A stretch of DNA of 64,000 nucleotides from contig CM074863.1 of the NCBI GenBank assembly GCA_037501455.1, forward strand, positions 11,280,001-11,344,000. The letters run 5' to 3'. The notes under the pieces are model-generated. The model was not told where the DNA came from and ran no database searches. It saw nothing but the letters and a program-made list of their open reading frames with translations. Origin of the DNA: Lantana camara (taxonomy: Eukaryota > Streptophyta > Magnoliopsida > Lamiales > Verbenaceae). Positions 1 through 12,419 of the stretch are shown here, piece after piece (the stretch's first letter is position 1; every line of letters begins with the position of its first letter). Made by a program: the position numbers and the translations under genes.

Positions 1-1226
1 CACTTATGTGCGTACTGTTATGTGATTTATTATGTGGCTTTCCATATTACTGTTTTTGAGGCCGGGGTATGCCCCGTGTAATTGTCTAAGGCCAATATGA
101 AGATTGAGCCTTATTACTTTATGTCTTTTTCTTTTTATTGTAATTTGAGAGTAGAGATAGGTGGTGAGGTTTTTTTTTCATTTTGGAGACAATGCACCCA
201 TGGAGTAAGATGGACCACATTCAAGTAACAAGGAGGCCATAAGTGAAGATCCCTCAAAATGTTAGGGAGGGGGAATCTCAATTGTTAAATGTAATAGAGA
301 TAGGGCTCGTATTTTGTTACCGCTTTCCCTTATGTGATTTAAACTGTTTATGTGGCATGTATGTTAGAACTTGTGATTGTGGAGTGGCTCCCACATATCA
401 CGCATAAGATAGGTAGAACCCATGATCATTACATGTTAGTATCATGCTAGGACATGTTATCTGTTTATGTGCTTGTTTGATATGCATTTAAGTGTACTTG
501 CATTAATCAAGACTAATAAAATTGGATAACATATATGTTGGTGAGGTCGAACCGGACAACTCTCCGGTTGATTCGAAAATTCCCCTTAAATATTAAGCTA
601 ATTTCGAACAAATAGGTGTTTAATTCGAGATGCCAATTTTGAATTAAATTCCTAGCATTCCATCAATAGGTTTTAAGTTTAGTAAGTGAATCTGGTTATT
701 GTCCGCGAGTCGTGGGATAGCTAGTGGAGCTTATTAGTTCTTAGTTACCTAATTGATCATTTTAAATGATCAATATTTCATGGTCAATTTTAGCAAGGGC
801 GATGTCCGCGAGTCGTGGGTCGTTCGAACTAAGTTTTGGTCATGATCTTATGATTGATGGGTCTAGCTTAACGCCTAAGTAAATATGGATGTCGCACGAG
901 TCGTGGGTCCATATTGAAAGATAGGTGATGCAAAAACAATTACTAAGAGTTCTAAAGGTGTTAGAATTGGTAAGTTGTACCTACCTAGGGTTCTTACTTA
1001 GAATGTCCGCGAGTCGTGGGTTAGAGGTAAAATGCCTAGGATCTTAGTACCCACTGGGAAACGTGTTCCTCTTAGATCTTTGGGAATTATAGATCTTTGA
1101 AAAACAGTGGGAGCTGCATTAGATTAAAGACCTTATCTTTTGTATATCGTTATAATTCAGCATGCTCACTAGTTCTCTGTTTTACCATTTAGGTCGTAGA
1201 TTCTGTGATTCTCTACGTGTTTTGAA
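1..1226 (+). other. Copia untranslated leader with a repeated 17-bp motif
   Basis: No coding potential is seen. The stretch leads to the gag ATG at 1227 and does not match the 3' LTR at 5162-7120, so it is leader rather than LTR. The motif GTCCGCGAGTCGTGGGT or a close variant occurs near 702, 804, 886 (variant GTCGCACGAGTCGTGGGT) and 1004, spaced roughly 80-120 bp in otherwise AT-rich sequence. Its role is unknown; packaging or dimerisation signals are often placed here in retroelements. Confidence 0.7.
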
Positions 1227-4200
1227 ATGGCAACTAAAAACCCTCTTGTATCGATCCTCGAGTCAAACAAGTTGACTGGTCCCAACTATTCTGATTGGCT
1301 GAGGAATCTAAAAATCATTTTAGATTCTGAGAAGAGAACTTATGTTCTCTTCGAAGGGGAGCCCAGTCCCGAAGGGGAGGCTCCCACTCGGGCCGAGCGG
1401 GATGCGATTCAGAAGTGGAAGGATGATAATCTCCAAGCCCGTTGCCTTATGTTGGCTAACATGTCTCCGGACTTGCAAAAACAACATGAGGCCATGGAAT
1501 TTGCTTGGGAGATTTACAACCACTTCGAGCAACTTTACCGCCCTCATGAACATGTTACAAGGTATAACACTTCAAAGGAATTGTTCCACTTGAGAATGAG
1601 GGAAGGTTCAAGTGTCCATGAATATGGACTCAAGTTTCTTGCCCTTACTGAGAAACTTGCTTCCATGGACATGCCACTGAAAGATGAGCTTTCAGTGGAT
1701 TTGTTGCTAGCTTCGCTCCCACCATCATTCAACCCATTTGTCCTTAACTTCAACATGAATCATGCTGGTGCTACTGTAGCTGTGCTGATTAGTCAGCTTG
1801 TGACTGCTGAAAGCACGATCAAGAAGGACAATAAGGTTTTGATGGTGAATGCTCCATCTTCCTCTTCTGGGCCTTCTAAAGGTAAGGGCAAGAAAGCCCA
1901 AAAGAAGAAGAAGAAACCCCTTAGGCCGACTGGTGGCATTTCGAAGGGAAAGGCCCAAAAGAAGAAGCGTGATCAGAAAGAGGATGTTTGCTTCCATTGT
2001 GGCAAAGCGGGATATTGGAGGAGAAACTACCCAGAGTACAAGGCTACTCTAAAGAAAGGTATCTTTCTCGTTGAAATAAATCTTTCTATTAATTCTAATT
2101 CTTGGGTACTTGATACCGGTTGTGGAACATATCTGTAATGATGTACAGATGCTAAGTGAAGTCCAACAACTCAAGGAAGGAGAATGTGTCTTGAAGATCA
2201 GCGATGGCTCAAACGTTGAAGCTCGAGCTTTAGGCACAATTAGATTAGATTTAGGTAGTTTTGAGTTAGTCTTAAATAAAGTCCTTTATGTACCGAGCAT
2301 TATTCGTAATATAATTTCAGTTCCAATATTAGATTGTGAAGGTTATGAAACTTATATTAAGAATGGTAAATATTTTATCAAACGGAACAACTCTTCCGTT
2401 CACATCGGTACTCTAAGTAATGGACTTTACCTAACTCAAAATATCAATATTATGAATATACAACGAGAAACAAAGCGTAAGAGAGATGACAAAGTTTCAG
2501 CTCCCTTATGGCACGCTAGATTAGGACACATTTCCCAGAACAGAATTAGCAAGATAAACACTTTAGGATCATTCTCTGAAAATGATCTTAAGGAGTTAGC
2601 TTCTTGCGAATCCTGTCTCAAAGGAAAAATGTCCAAAGTCCCTTTTAAAGGAACTGTGGAATGTGCCACTAAGGTTTTGGATTTGATCCATACTGATGTT
2701 TGTGGACCGCTTAGTGTAAGCACTAGAAACAATCATCAGTATTTCATAACCTTTACTGATGACTTTAGTCGGTAAGGTTATGTATACTTAATGAAGTATA
2801 AATCTGAAGCTTTTGAGAAATTCTTAGAATTTCAAAAGGAGGTTGAGAACCAAACTGGTCACAAGATCAAAGCACTTCGATCTGATCGAGGAGGCGAGTA
2901 TCTTAGTGAAGAATTCCTTAATCATCTCAAAGATAATGGGATTATCTCTCAGTGGACTCCTCCGGGAACTCCTCAGCTTAATGAAGTTTCTGAGAGAATG
3001 AATCGAACCCTACTTGATATGGTTCGTTCCATGATGAGTTTCACTGACTTACCACCTTCTTTCTGGGGTTATGCCCTAGAAAGTGCAGCAAAGATTCTGA
3101 ATCTAGTTCCCTCTAAGTCAGTCCCCAAAACGCCCTATGAAATGTGGCATGGTAAAATCCCTAGTTATTCTTACTTAAGAATTTGGGGTTGTCCTGCTTA
3201 CGTGAAGAGGACAGTGGGAGATAAGTTAGAATCTCGTTCTAACTTATGCTACTTTGTAGGTTATCCTAAGGAATCCATAGGATACTACTTCTATGATCAA
3301 TCTGAGCAAAAGGTGTTTGTTTCCAGAAATGCCACTTTTCTTGAGGAACCGTTCCTTAAAGAAAAGAAAGGCAAGATCATAGAATTAGAAGAAGTACAAA
3401 GTAACCCCACGCCACCCACTGAAGAGACGTCCCCTACTGATCAACCACACCCAATCACGAATTTCGATACACATGTAAATCCTCCTCTAAGGCGTTCTGA
3501 ACGCACTCCTAGACAGCCGGAGAGATGGTATGGATTCTTCCATGAAATCTCTCAAAAGGATAATGATCCTTCAACATATGAGGAGGCACTTTCAGATTCT
3601 GACTCTGAACAGTGGATAGAAGCCATGAAATCCGAATTGGATTCCATGAACTCCAACCAAGTTTGGACCTTGGTAGATTTGTCTGATGGGGTCAAACCCA
3701 TAGGTTGCAAATGGATCTTTAAGAGAAAGCTTGGAGTTGATGGAAGCATTGCAGCCTACAAAGCAAGACTGGTTGCAAAAGGATTCACTCAAAGACCCGG
3801 CGTGGACTTTGACGAAACCTTTTCACCAGTTGCAATGCAAAAGTCCATTCGAATCATGCTTGCCATTGCTACATATTATGACTATGAGATATGGCAAATG
3901 GATGTGAAAACTGCCTTTCTCAATGGTGACATTGACAAAGACATTTATATGGAGCAACCCATAGGTTTCACATTCAGTGGGAGTGAGCAAAAGGTTTGCA
4001 AACTCCAAAGATCAATCTATGGATTGAAACAGGCTTCTAGGAATTGGAACATTCGATTTGATGAATCAGTCAAAGCGTTTGGCTTCATGCAAATTTCGAA
4101 TGAATCATGTGTGTATAGAAAGGAATTGGAGACCTCAGTGCAATTCTTAGTACTTTATGTTGATGACATCCTTCTTATTGGGAATTCGAAGGATGACATG

Positions 4201-5145
4201 AAAGTGACTAAGTTATGGTTATCGAACCAATTCGAGATGAAAGATCTTGGTGATGCGTCCTATATCCTTGGAATTAAAATCTATAGAGATAGATCTAGAA
4301 GGTTAATAGGACTATCACAGTCGATGTACATTGACAAAGTATTGAAGAGATTCAATATGGAGTCAGCAAAGGTTAAGAACCTTCCTGTGAGTGTAGGAAC
4401 ATGTCTTTCAAAGAAGATGTGTCCTAAGACTAACCTTGAGAAGGAGAGAATGACTCATACACCTTATGCGTCAGCAATAGGTAGCATAATGTATGCAATG
4501 TTATGTACTCGACCGGATGTGGCTTATGCACTTAGTGTGATAAGTCGTTTCCAATCTGACCCTGGAGATGGTCACTGGGCTGCCGTGAAGAATATTCTTA
4601 AGTACTTGAAAAGTACTAAAGATTTATTCTTAGTTTACGGAGGTCAGAAAGATCTTACTGTCGAAGGATACTGCGATGCAAGCTTTGCATCAGACTTAGA
4701 TGATTTTAAGTCAATGTCAGGATGCATTTTCTGCCTAAACGGCGGAGCAGTGAGTTGGAAGAGTTCCAAGCAAACAACCACTGCAGATTCGACCACTGAG
4801 GCCGAATACTTAGCTGCAAATGATGCAGCTAAGGAAGGTGTTTGGATTAGAAACTTCATTCAAGAGTTGAATGTTGTTCCTAGCATGAAAGACCCCATTA
4901 CTGTGTTTTGTGACAACACTGGGGCGGTTGCTCAAGCAAGAGAACCAAGATCTCACCAACGGACCAAGCACATTATGAGGAAGTATCACCTAATCCGTGA
5001 TATTATCAAAAGAGGAGATGTGCAAATCGAGAGGGTCACATCAGCAGAGAACGTGGCAGATCCACTTACTAAACCCCTTAGTCGAGAAGCTTTCCAAGGT
5101 CATCTTCAGAAGATGGGACTTAGAGTAGCTTTAGAATGGCTTTGA
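1227..5145 (+). pseudogene. Copia gag-pol polyprotein, broken by a frameshift and a stop
   Basis: It encoded the capsid and enzymes of the Copia element. Visible in order: gag from ATG 1227; a damaged zinc knuckle near 1987-2030 (CFHC kept, later His and Cys replaced by Tyr); protease motif DTGCG near 2115; GAG-pre-integrase zinc region (2500-2640); integrase core with its acidic residues near 2690, 2880 and 2985; reverse transcriptase with YVDD at 4156-4167; RNase H ending with an ADPLTKPL motif near 5060. A small deletion at about 2127, just after the protease motif, shifts the frame, and an in-frame TAA lies near 2773. The last 784 codons (2791-5145) are open. The copy cannot make a full polyprotein but looks young because few other lesions are present. 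Confidence 0.93.
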
Positions 5146-5146
5146 A

Positions 5147-5161
5147 GGGCAAGTGGGAGAT
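5147..5161 (+). other. Copia polypurine tract
   Basis: A purine run (GGCAAGTGGGAGA) lies directly before the TGTTAGG start of the 3' LTR and just after the gag-pol stop. This is the place where plus-strand DNA synthesis is primed in LTR retrotransposons. Confidence 0.8.
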
Positions 5162-7120
5162 TGTTAGGAATAGTGCCCTAGAAAGCCGATTGTATATCCG
5201 CTTTGTGCTTTTCCTTATTGTAATCACAGACAATCTTTGAATGAAATAACGAATTGAGGCAACACTTCTTTATATGCTCTTGTTTGGTATGCGTTTACCT
5301 TAGCTGTGCATGTATGAGAACTCCCCTAATCCTGATGACTTTAGGACTCTACCATTTAGGTGAAATGGTTCATGAAACGAGCCCTATATCACATAAGTCA
5401 TGATTAGTAAAATACTCCAAGCCGATGAGTCCTACAGACAGTGGGAGTGTCAACCTGACTCCTCTAAGGCTTGCTTGTGGGATCACGCCCTTAAGAAGGA
5501 CCACCTTGTTTCATGGAGGTGCAAAGTGTATAGTTGATACGTACGTGATACATGAGGGTGCTTACTTTAATAAGTAAGTTCACTGAGGTGCTCCGTGTGA
5601 GAGCATTCCTAAATGGGAAAGGAAGTTTCTATTTCAGGAAATGGAAACTTCCAGATTAGGAAATATCTCACGAGTCATTGATGTGATTAATTGATCCTTA
5701 GACTTGAGGTTCCTTGTCACTTTATGAGTTAACTCTATAGTCTTAGGTATAAGCTTTAAAGGGTGTCGCCTTAGACAACTGATTCAAGGCTTATGCTGGG
5801 GCTGCACAAGTGATTCATGAAAGTGAATGAGAATCAAGATAGGACCTACACTTGCATTTGCAAGGTGATCTCTTATTGTGTAAGTCATTCATATGCCATA
5901 TGGAGTCCTTGGCCAAGGCAGTAGATCAAGACATCAAGAAAAGGGTTTCTTGGATTGAGATCAAATGGATATGAAATGCACTTAGCTTTAAGACCGGATT
6001 ATTAGGGTTCTGATTATTCCCTTGCCCTAGATCTTGGTTGAGAGATAGTAAGTAGGAGGATTGTATCTCACATGAATCAATGACTTAAAGGTTCTGTCGA
6101 ATCCGAACATTCCAATTCAGCTAGGGGTTAAACATCTGTTGCTAGACTATGGTCGTTTAATCTGTGGACTGATTAATTAATTAGTGAATTAATTAATTAG
6201 GGTCACTGCTAATTGAATTGAGAACCTAGAGGGTCACACACAACAACTTGGTTACATGAGTTGAGGCTTTAAAATGATTAAACGAGTTAATCGGGCCAAG
6301 AGGGTTCCACACGTGTGAAATCACACGTGTGGCTCACGTTAGTGACACGTGTCACTGTGACACGTGTCACACACGTGTGAATATATATATATTATATATA
6401 TATGTATTAAATAATTAAATGTGTTAATTATTTAATAGATTTTGGTTTAATTTTTGAATTAAAAAGAAAGTCTTATTTTGGAGAAAATAATCTAGTTAAT
6501 TAAGTACGAATTAATTAATTAGATAAAATAAGTTATTTATTTTAAATAAATAAAGTATAAAATTATCCAAAAATAGTTTGGATATTTTTAGCTCTCTTAA
6601 AAGTTGACTTGAATTAGAATTCAAAGTCAAAGTTGGAAAATACTTGATGATCAAGTAATAGGAGAGAGAGGAACCAAATCCTTGCCCAACAAGGGTTAGG
6701 ATCGGCACCCCTCTCCCTTTTCCTATATATAGGGGAGCTCATGCTCCCCTTTAGAGCTAATTGGCAATTCTTTTGGTTCATGTGTTGAACACCTTCCTTT
6801 CTCCAAGATTAAATAAAACCCTAGGTTAAGCCTAAACACTAACTAGAGAACTAGCATCCTTACTAGTTAGATTGTGATCAAGTTGGTGGACTTTCTCTAG
6901 AGACTTCAAGTTAGAAGTTTGAAGATTCGAGCTTTACCAAGGAGAGGGGATCAAGCCGCAAGAAGAGCGTTCTTGGGTGGCTTGAAACGCTTCAAGAAAG
7001 AACAAAAGAAAAGTAAGTTTCTTAATTCCTTCGAATTTGGTTACACGATTGCGAGTCCAAGATCCTTTTGTTGGGAAAATTTTTTAAATTCCGCTGCTTT
7101 CTGATTCGTGTTTTCCAACA
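5162..7120 (+). repeat. Copia 3' LTR (1,959 bp)
   Basis: It starts TGTTAGG and ends CCAACA (TG...CA). It is nearly identical over its whole length to the solo LTR at 10022-11979, which fixes both ends. Visible parts are a G-box-rich palindrome cluster at 6308-6380, AT-rich repeats with TTAATTAATTAATT motifs, and a TATATATA promoter box near 6724-6731 followed by a short GC-rich inverted repeat (GGGGAGCTCATGCTCCCC). Confidence 0.96.
6308..6380. promoter_or_regulatory. Cluster of palindromic CACGTG (G-box) sites in the Copia LTR
   Basis: Five CACGTG hexamers lie at 6310, 6324, 6346, 6361 and 6372. Most sit in longer palindromes such as ACACGTGT, and a sixth near-match is CACGTT. The cluster is about 350 bp upstream of the LTR TATA box. 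G-boxes are known binding sites for plant bZIP and bHLH factors (ABA and light responses); control of this LTR by such factors is inferred. Confidence 0.6.
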
Positions 7121-7121
7121 G

Positions 7122-10021
7122 GTCGAAGAATCATCCTCAGAGGGAGACGAGCGGGAGAAGAGGGAGACGAGCGGGAGTGACCACTTGATCGGAAAGAAAA
7201 GGGCGCTCGAATTTCCTCGCCCTGAAATAAGGATTGAACCCTCGGAGAAGTTCCTTTCTATTGAGTTGGAACCTGGAAACAAAGATAAAACTACTCAGAT
7301 AGGGTCCAATCTCTCGGGGCCTTCTCAGATTATGATGATTGACTTCCTCAGAGAGAATATTGATGTATTTGCGTGGAAAGCCTCTGACCTCACAGGGATT
7401 GACCCCAGTGTCATTGTCCACAGGCTTAATGTGGACCCTTCATTCAAACCCATCAAGCAGAGGAAACGAGACGTGCATGGTTTCCGAAAGAGGGTCATCG
7501 AAGAAGAAGTTAGTAAACTCCTAGAGGCCCAGTATATCGAGCCCATCTTATACTCAGAGTGGTTGTGTAATGTGGTTTTGGTGCCCAAGAGTGCGAACAA
7601 GTGGCGAATGTGCAATGATTTCACTGATCTTAACAAGGCTTGCCCTAAGGATCCTTACCCACTGCCCCGGATAGACCAACTGGTGGACTCGACCGCCGGG
7701 TGTGAACTTATGAGCATGATGGACGCCTTTCAAGGGTATTACCAGATCTTTATGGCTCCGGAGGACCACCCCAAAACTTCATTTGTTGTCCATTTGGGGG
7801 TGTATTGTTTCCTGGTCATGCCTTTCGGGTTGAAAAATGCTGGAGCCACGTATCAGCTGCTCGTCAACAAGATGTTTGAAAGTGAAATAGGAGGATCCAT
7901 GGAAGTTTACGTAGACGATATGATTGTTAAGAGCAAGCGTCAGGACTCACATTTGGAAGATCTCAAGCGTACATTTTCAATCCTACGTCAGTATGGGATG
8001 AAGTTGAATCCTTCAAAATGCACCTTTGGAGTACAAGGGGGAAAGTTTTTAGGGTACATGGTCAGTCAGAGGGGAATTGAAGCCAATCCTGAGAAGATTA
8101 AGGCTATCTTGGAAATCCCCTCCCCTCGAAATCTCCGAGAAGTGCAAGTGTTGGTAGGAAAGATCATCTCCTTGAACAGATTCATTTCGTGCTCGGCGGA
8201 CAGGAATCTTCCTTTCTTTAAGATTTTGAGGAATGCCCGGAACTTCGCTTGGACGGAGGAATGTGAGAAGGCTCTACAGGATATGAAGGCTTATCTATCG
8301 AGCACTCCGCTACTGACTAAACCAGTCGAAGGCGAAAGGCTTTTTGTGTATCTTTCTGTTTCGGCCGAAGCCACGAGCGCTGTGTTGGTAGCTGTATGAG
8401 AGCGGAAACACTTGCCCCTTTATTACTTAAGCAAGACGCTACAAGGAGCTGAGAAGAAATATCTGGAAATCGAGAAATTTGCGTTTGCTCTCATCAATGC
8501 ATCGAGACGTTTGAGGCCTTATTTTCAGGCACATTCAATAACAGTACTTACTGATCAACCTTTGAAACAAGTTTTGTCCAAGCCAGACGTGTCAGGTAGA
8601 TTGATAAAGTGGGCCATTGAATTGAGCCAGTTTGATTTATGCTTTGAGCCCCGAACTGCTATACAAGCTCAGGTTGTAGCTGATTTATTGGTTGAGCGCT
8701 TTTGTTTAGAGCCCGCTGTTCCGGAGAACGAAGGATTATGGGTCCTGCACACGGATGGTTCCTCAACCTCTCAAGGGGGAGGAGCAGGGGTAGCTCTCAG
8801 AGACCCCAACGGAATTGAGCTGGACTTTGCGATCAGGTTGGATTTTCAGGTCACAAATAATGAAGCAGAATATGAAGCCCTTGTACAGGGGTTGAAAATT
8901 GCTTCTCAAAGTGGAGCCTCCAGAATTACGGCGTATGTAGATTCACAGTTAATTGCGAGCCAAATTGAAGGAACTTATGAGGCTAGAGAAACCACCATGG
9001 TGCAGTACTTGAGCAAGGCCCGGGAAATCATTGGGAAGTTCAAAGAATTTCATCTGCTGCAAGTCCCGCGGGCCGAGAACGAGCGTGCCGATGCTCTTTC
9101 AAAATTCGCTTCGGCGTTGGAAGGTATTTCTGAACGCTCAGTGACGTTCCTTAGAACGGAAGAGCCTCTGATTAAGGAAAAAAATACCAAAGAGGAGGTC
9201 GTTATGATTGATCCGCTTGAACCATGTTGGCTGGATGACATCATCAGGTTCCTTAGGGATGGAATTTGCCCCACTGGTAGGGTAGAGGCTCGGAAAATAA
9301 GGAGCAAGGCCCCTCGATTCTCTTTAGATTCTGAGGGAAGACTGTTCAAGAAGTCATTTCTAGGGCCTCCTTTGAGGTGCCTAAGGCCCTCGCAGGCGAA
9401 AGAAACGCTCGAACTCGTTCATAATGGGAGCTAGGAAAATCACTCAGGAGGGCGTATTCTGGCTAAGAAGATTCTAAGGAGTGGATTTTATTGGCCCACG
9501 GTTCTGCATGACGCCCTCGAATTTTCCAAAAAGTGTCCAAAGTGCCAATTCCATTCCAATCTCCCTCAACTGCCGGCCGCTCAAATGATCCCAATAGATG
9601 TTTCCTGGCCCTTTGATCAATGGGGAATAGACATTGTGGGTCCTTTGCCCATTGCGATTGGACAAAAGAAATTTGTCATTTTGGCTGTCTATTATTTCAC
9701 CAAATGGGCTGAGGCCGAGGCCGTGGCAAAGATCACCTTCCGGGTTGTGAGAGGTTTCATTTGGAAAAACATCATATGTAGATACGGCATTCCGAGGGTG
9801 CTTATCTCTGATAACGGATCCCAGTTCATTGCCGCTGACACGCGAGAGTGGTGTTCGGAATTGGGGATTAAGCAACGCTTTACATCCGTAGGCCATCCCC
9901 AAGCCAATGGACAAGCAGAAGTTACCAACAGAGTCATTTTGCAACACTTGAAGACGATGCTGGAGAGTAAGAAGAGTGAATGGGCAGAGGAGTTACAAGG
10001 GGCGCTTTGGGCTTATCGCAC
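7122..10021 (+). pseudogene. Gypsy-1 pol: reverse transcriptase, two RNase H domains, integrase N-terminal part
   Basis: The reading frame enters at 7122 right after the Copia LTR. Reverse transcriptase spans about 7330-8080 with YVDD at 7908-7919. A Gypsy-type RNase H (about 8250-8690) is followed by a second, archaeal-like RNase H (about 8740-9110, motifs HTDGSST, NNEAEYEAL, VDSQLIA, ADALSKF). The integrase zinc region starts near 9400 and the core near 9600 (acidic residues in GIDIV, SDNGSQF and GQAEVTN). Stops break the frame at 8397-8399 (TGA, apparently from a CGA arginine codon) and 9432-9434 (TAG). The frame on each side is the same, so these are point changes. The integrase continues at 11980 after the solo LTR. 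Confidence 0.93.
10017..10021. repeat. Left target-site duplication CGCAC of the solo Copia LTR
   Basis: CGCAC directly before the LTR start (10022) is repeated at 11980-11984 directly after the LTR end. Five bp is the normal duplication size for LTR retrotransposons. Confidence 0.92.
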
Positions 10022-11979
10022 TGTTAGGAATAGTGCCCTAGAAAGCCGATTGTACATCCGCTTTGTGCTTTTCCTTATTGTAATCACAGACAATCTTTGA
10101 ATGAAATAACGAATTGAGGCAACACTTCTTTATATGCTCTTGTTTGGTATGCGTTTACTTTAGCTGTGCATGTATGAGAACTCCCCTAATCCTGATGACT
10201 TTAGGACTCTACCATTTAGGTGAAATGGTTCATGAAACGAGCCCTATATCACATAAGTCATGATTAGTAAAATACTCCAAGCCGATGAGTCCTACAGACA
10301 GTGGGAGTGTCAACCTGACTCCTCTAAGGCTTGCTTGTGGGATCACGCCCTTAAGAAGGACCACCTTGTTTCATGGAGGTGCAAAGTGTATAGTTGATAC
10401 GTACGTGATACATGAGGGTGCTTACTTTAATAAGTAAGTTCACTGAGGTGCTCCGTGTGAGAGCATTCCTAAATGGGAAAGGAAGTTTCTATTTCAGGAA
10501 ATGGAAACTTCCAGATTAGGAAATATCTCACGAGTCATTGATGTGATTAATTGATCCTTAGACTTGAGGTTCCTTGTCACTTTATGAGTTAACTCTATAG
10601 TCTTAGGTATAAGCTTTAAAGGGTGTCGCCTTAGACAACTGATTCAAGGCTTATGCTGGGGCTGCACAAGTGATTCATGAAAGTGAATGAGAATCAAGAT
10701 AGGACCTACACTTGCATTTGCAAGGTGATCTCTTATTGTGTAAGTCATTCATATGCCATATGGAGTCCTTGGCCAAGGCAGTAGATCAAGACATCAAGAA
10801 AAGGGTTTCTTGGATTGAGATCAAATGGATATGAAATGCACTTAGCTTTAAGACCGGATTATTAGGGCTCTGATTATTCCCTTACCCTAGATCTTGGTTG
10901 AGAGATAGTAAGTACGAGGATTGTATCTCACATGAATCAATGACTTAAAGGTTCTGTCGAATCCGAACATTCCAATTCAGCTAGGGGTTAAACACCTGTT
11001 GCTAGACTATGGTCGTTTAATCTGTGGACTGATTAATTAATTAGTGAATTAATTAATTAGGGTCACTGCTAATTGAATTGAGAACCTAGAGGGTCACACA
11101 CAACAACTTGGTTACATGAGTTGAGGCTTGAAAATGATTAAACGAGTTAATCGGGCCAAGAGGGTTCCACACGTGTGAAATCACACGTGTGGCTCACGTG
11201 AGTGACACGTGTCACTGTGACACGTGTCACACACGTGTGAATATATATATTATATATATATATATGTATTAAATAATTAAATGTGTTAATTATTTAATAA
11301 ACTTTGGTTTAATTTTGAATTAAAAAGAAAATCTTATTTTGGAGAAAATAATCTAGTTAATTAATTACGAATTAATTAATTAGATAAAATAAGTTATTTA
11401 TTTTAAATAAATAAAGTATAAAATAATCCAAAAATAGTTTGGATATTTTTAGCTCTCCTAAAGTTGATTTGAATTTGAATTCAAAGTCAAAGTTGGAAAT
11501 TACTTGAAGATCAAGTAATAGGAGAGAGGAACCAAAACCCTTGCCTATGAGGACAAGGATTTCGGCCGCCCCTCTCCCTTTCCTATATATAGGGGAGCTC
11601 ATGCTCCCCTTTAGAGCGAATTGGAAATTCTTTTGATTCATGTGTTGAACATCTTCCTTTCTCCAAGATAAAATAAAACCCTAGGTTAAGCCTAAACACT
11701 AACTAGAGAACTAGCATCCTTACTAGTTAGATTGTGATCAAGTTGGTGGACTTTCTCTAGAGACTTCAAGTTAGAAGTTTGAAGATTCGAGCTTTACCAA
11801 GGAGAGGGGATCAAGCCGCGAGAAGAGCGTTCTTGGGTGGCTTGAAACGCTTCAAGAAAGAATAAAAGAAAAGTAAGTTTTCTATCTTTACGAATTTGGT
11901 TACACGATTGCGAGTTCAAGATCCTTTTGTTGGAATTTTTTTTTAAATTCCGCTGCTTTCTGATTCGTGTTTTCCAACA
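10022..11979 (+). mobile_element. Solo Copia LTR (1,958 bp) inside the gypsy-1 integrase
   Basis: Same ends (TGTTAGG...CCAACA) and nearly the same sequence as the LTR at 5162-7120, with scattered single-base differences and small indels, such as a slightly longer AT run near 11240 and a changed segment near 11540. The perfect duplication CGCAC flanks it, and removing the LTR plus one repeat restores the integrase frame. A lone LTR with intact target duplication is the known product of recombination between the two LTRs of a full element. It has one more CACGTG site than the first LTR (CACGTG near 11197 where the other has CACGTT). Confidence 0.96.
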
Positions 11980-12419
11980 CGCACTACTCCACGAGCGGCC
12001 ACTGGCGAGACACCTTTCGCGCTCGTGTATGGTTCGGAAGCAATGATACCGGCCGAGATTGCGAATGAATCTGCTCGTGTAGCTTATTTTGAGCCTCAAC
12101 TTAACGAAAATAACAGACGCCTGGAATTGGACCTATTGGATGAGAAAAGAAACCAAGCTTGGGCCAAGATACACAAATATAAGGCAACTGTGGCTCAACA
12201 GTACAACAAGCGTGTGAGGGAAAGAACCTTCCAATTGGGAGATTTGGTCCTGAAGAAAGTCGAGATATCCAAACATGTGGGGAAGTTGGACCCCAACTGG
12301 GAAGGTCCGTTCAAAGTAGTACAGATCAGAGCAAACAACACCTACACCCTGGAGACACTTCAAGGTGAGCGCTTGCCACGCCCTTGGAACGCATGTAATC
12401 TCCGGTGGTTTTATGTTTA
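11980..12419 (+). pseudogene. Gypsy-1 integrase C-terminal part
   Basis: The continuation of the integrase cut by the solo LTR. The frame runs from the CGCAC repeat through conserved Tat/Gypsy integrase segments (VYGSEAMIPAEI, then the GDLVLKKVE and GKLDPNWEGPFKV region of the C-terminal domain) to a TAA at 12417-12419. The matching part of gypsy-2 ends the same way (50740-51144). A 19-base A run follows the stop. Confidence 0.92.

Larger units (their letters stand above)
1..7120 (+). mobile_element. Ty1/Copia LTR retrotransposon, 5' LTR outside window
   Basis: A Copia-order element: leader (1-1226), broken gag-pol (1227-5145) in Copia domain order (integrase before reverse transcriptase), polypurine tract and a complete 1,959-bp 3' LTR (5162-7120). 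The 5' LTR and primer-binding site are not in the window. It lies inside gypsy-1: Tat-type pol sequence begins directly after the LTR at 7121 in the same orientation. The 5-bp target duplication should start at 7121 (GGTCG), but its partner is off the left edge. The long LTR, long leader and protein style suggest the Angela/BARE-like clade; that clade call is an inference. A solo LTR of the same family lies at 10022-11979. Confidence 0.93.

Noticed and set aside
1..1226. Possible Copia 5' LTR at the window start
   Set aside because: It does not match the 3' LTR at 5162-7120 beyond short words, and no primer-binding site is present, so it is leader sequence with the 5' LTR outside the window.
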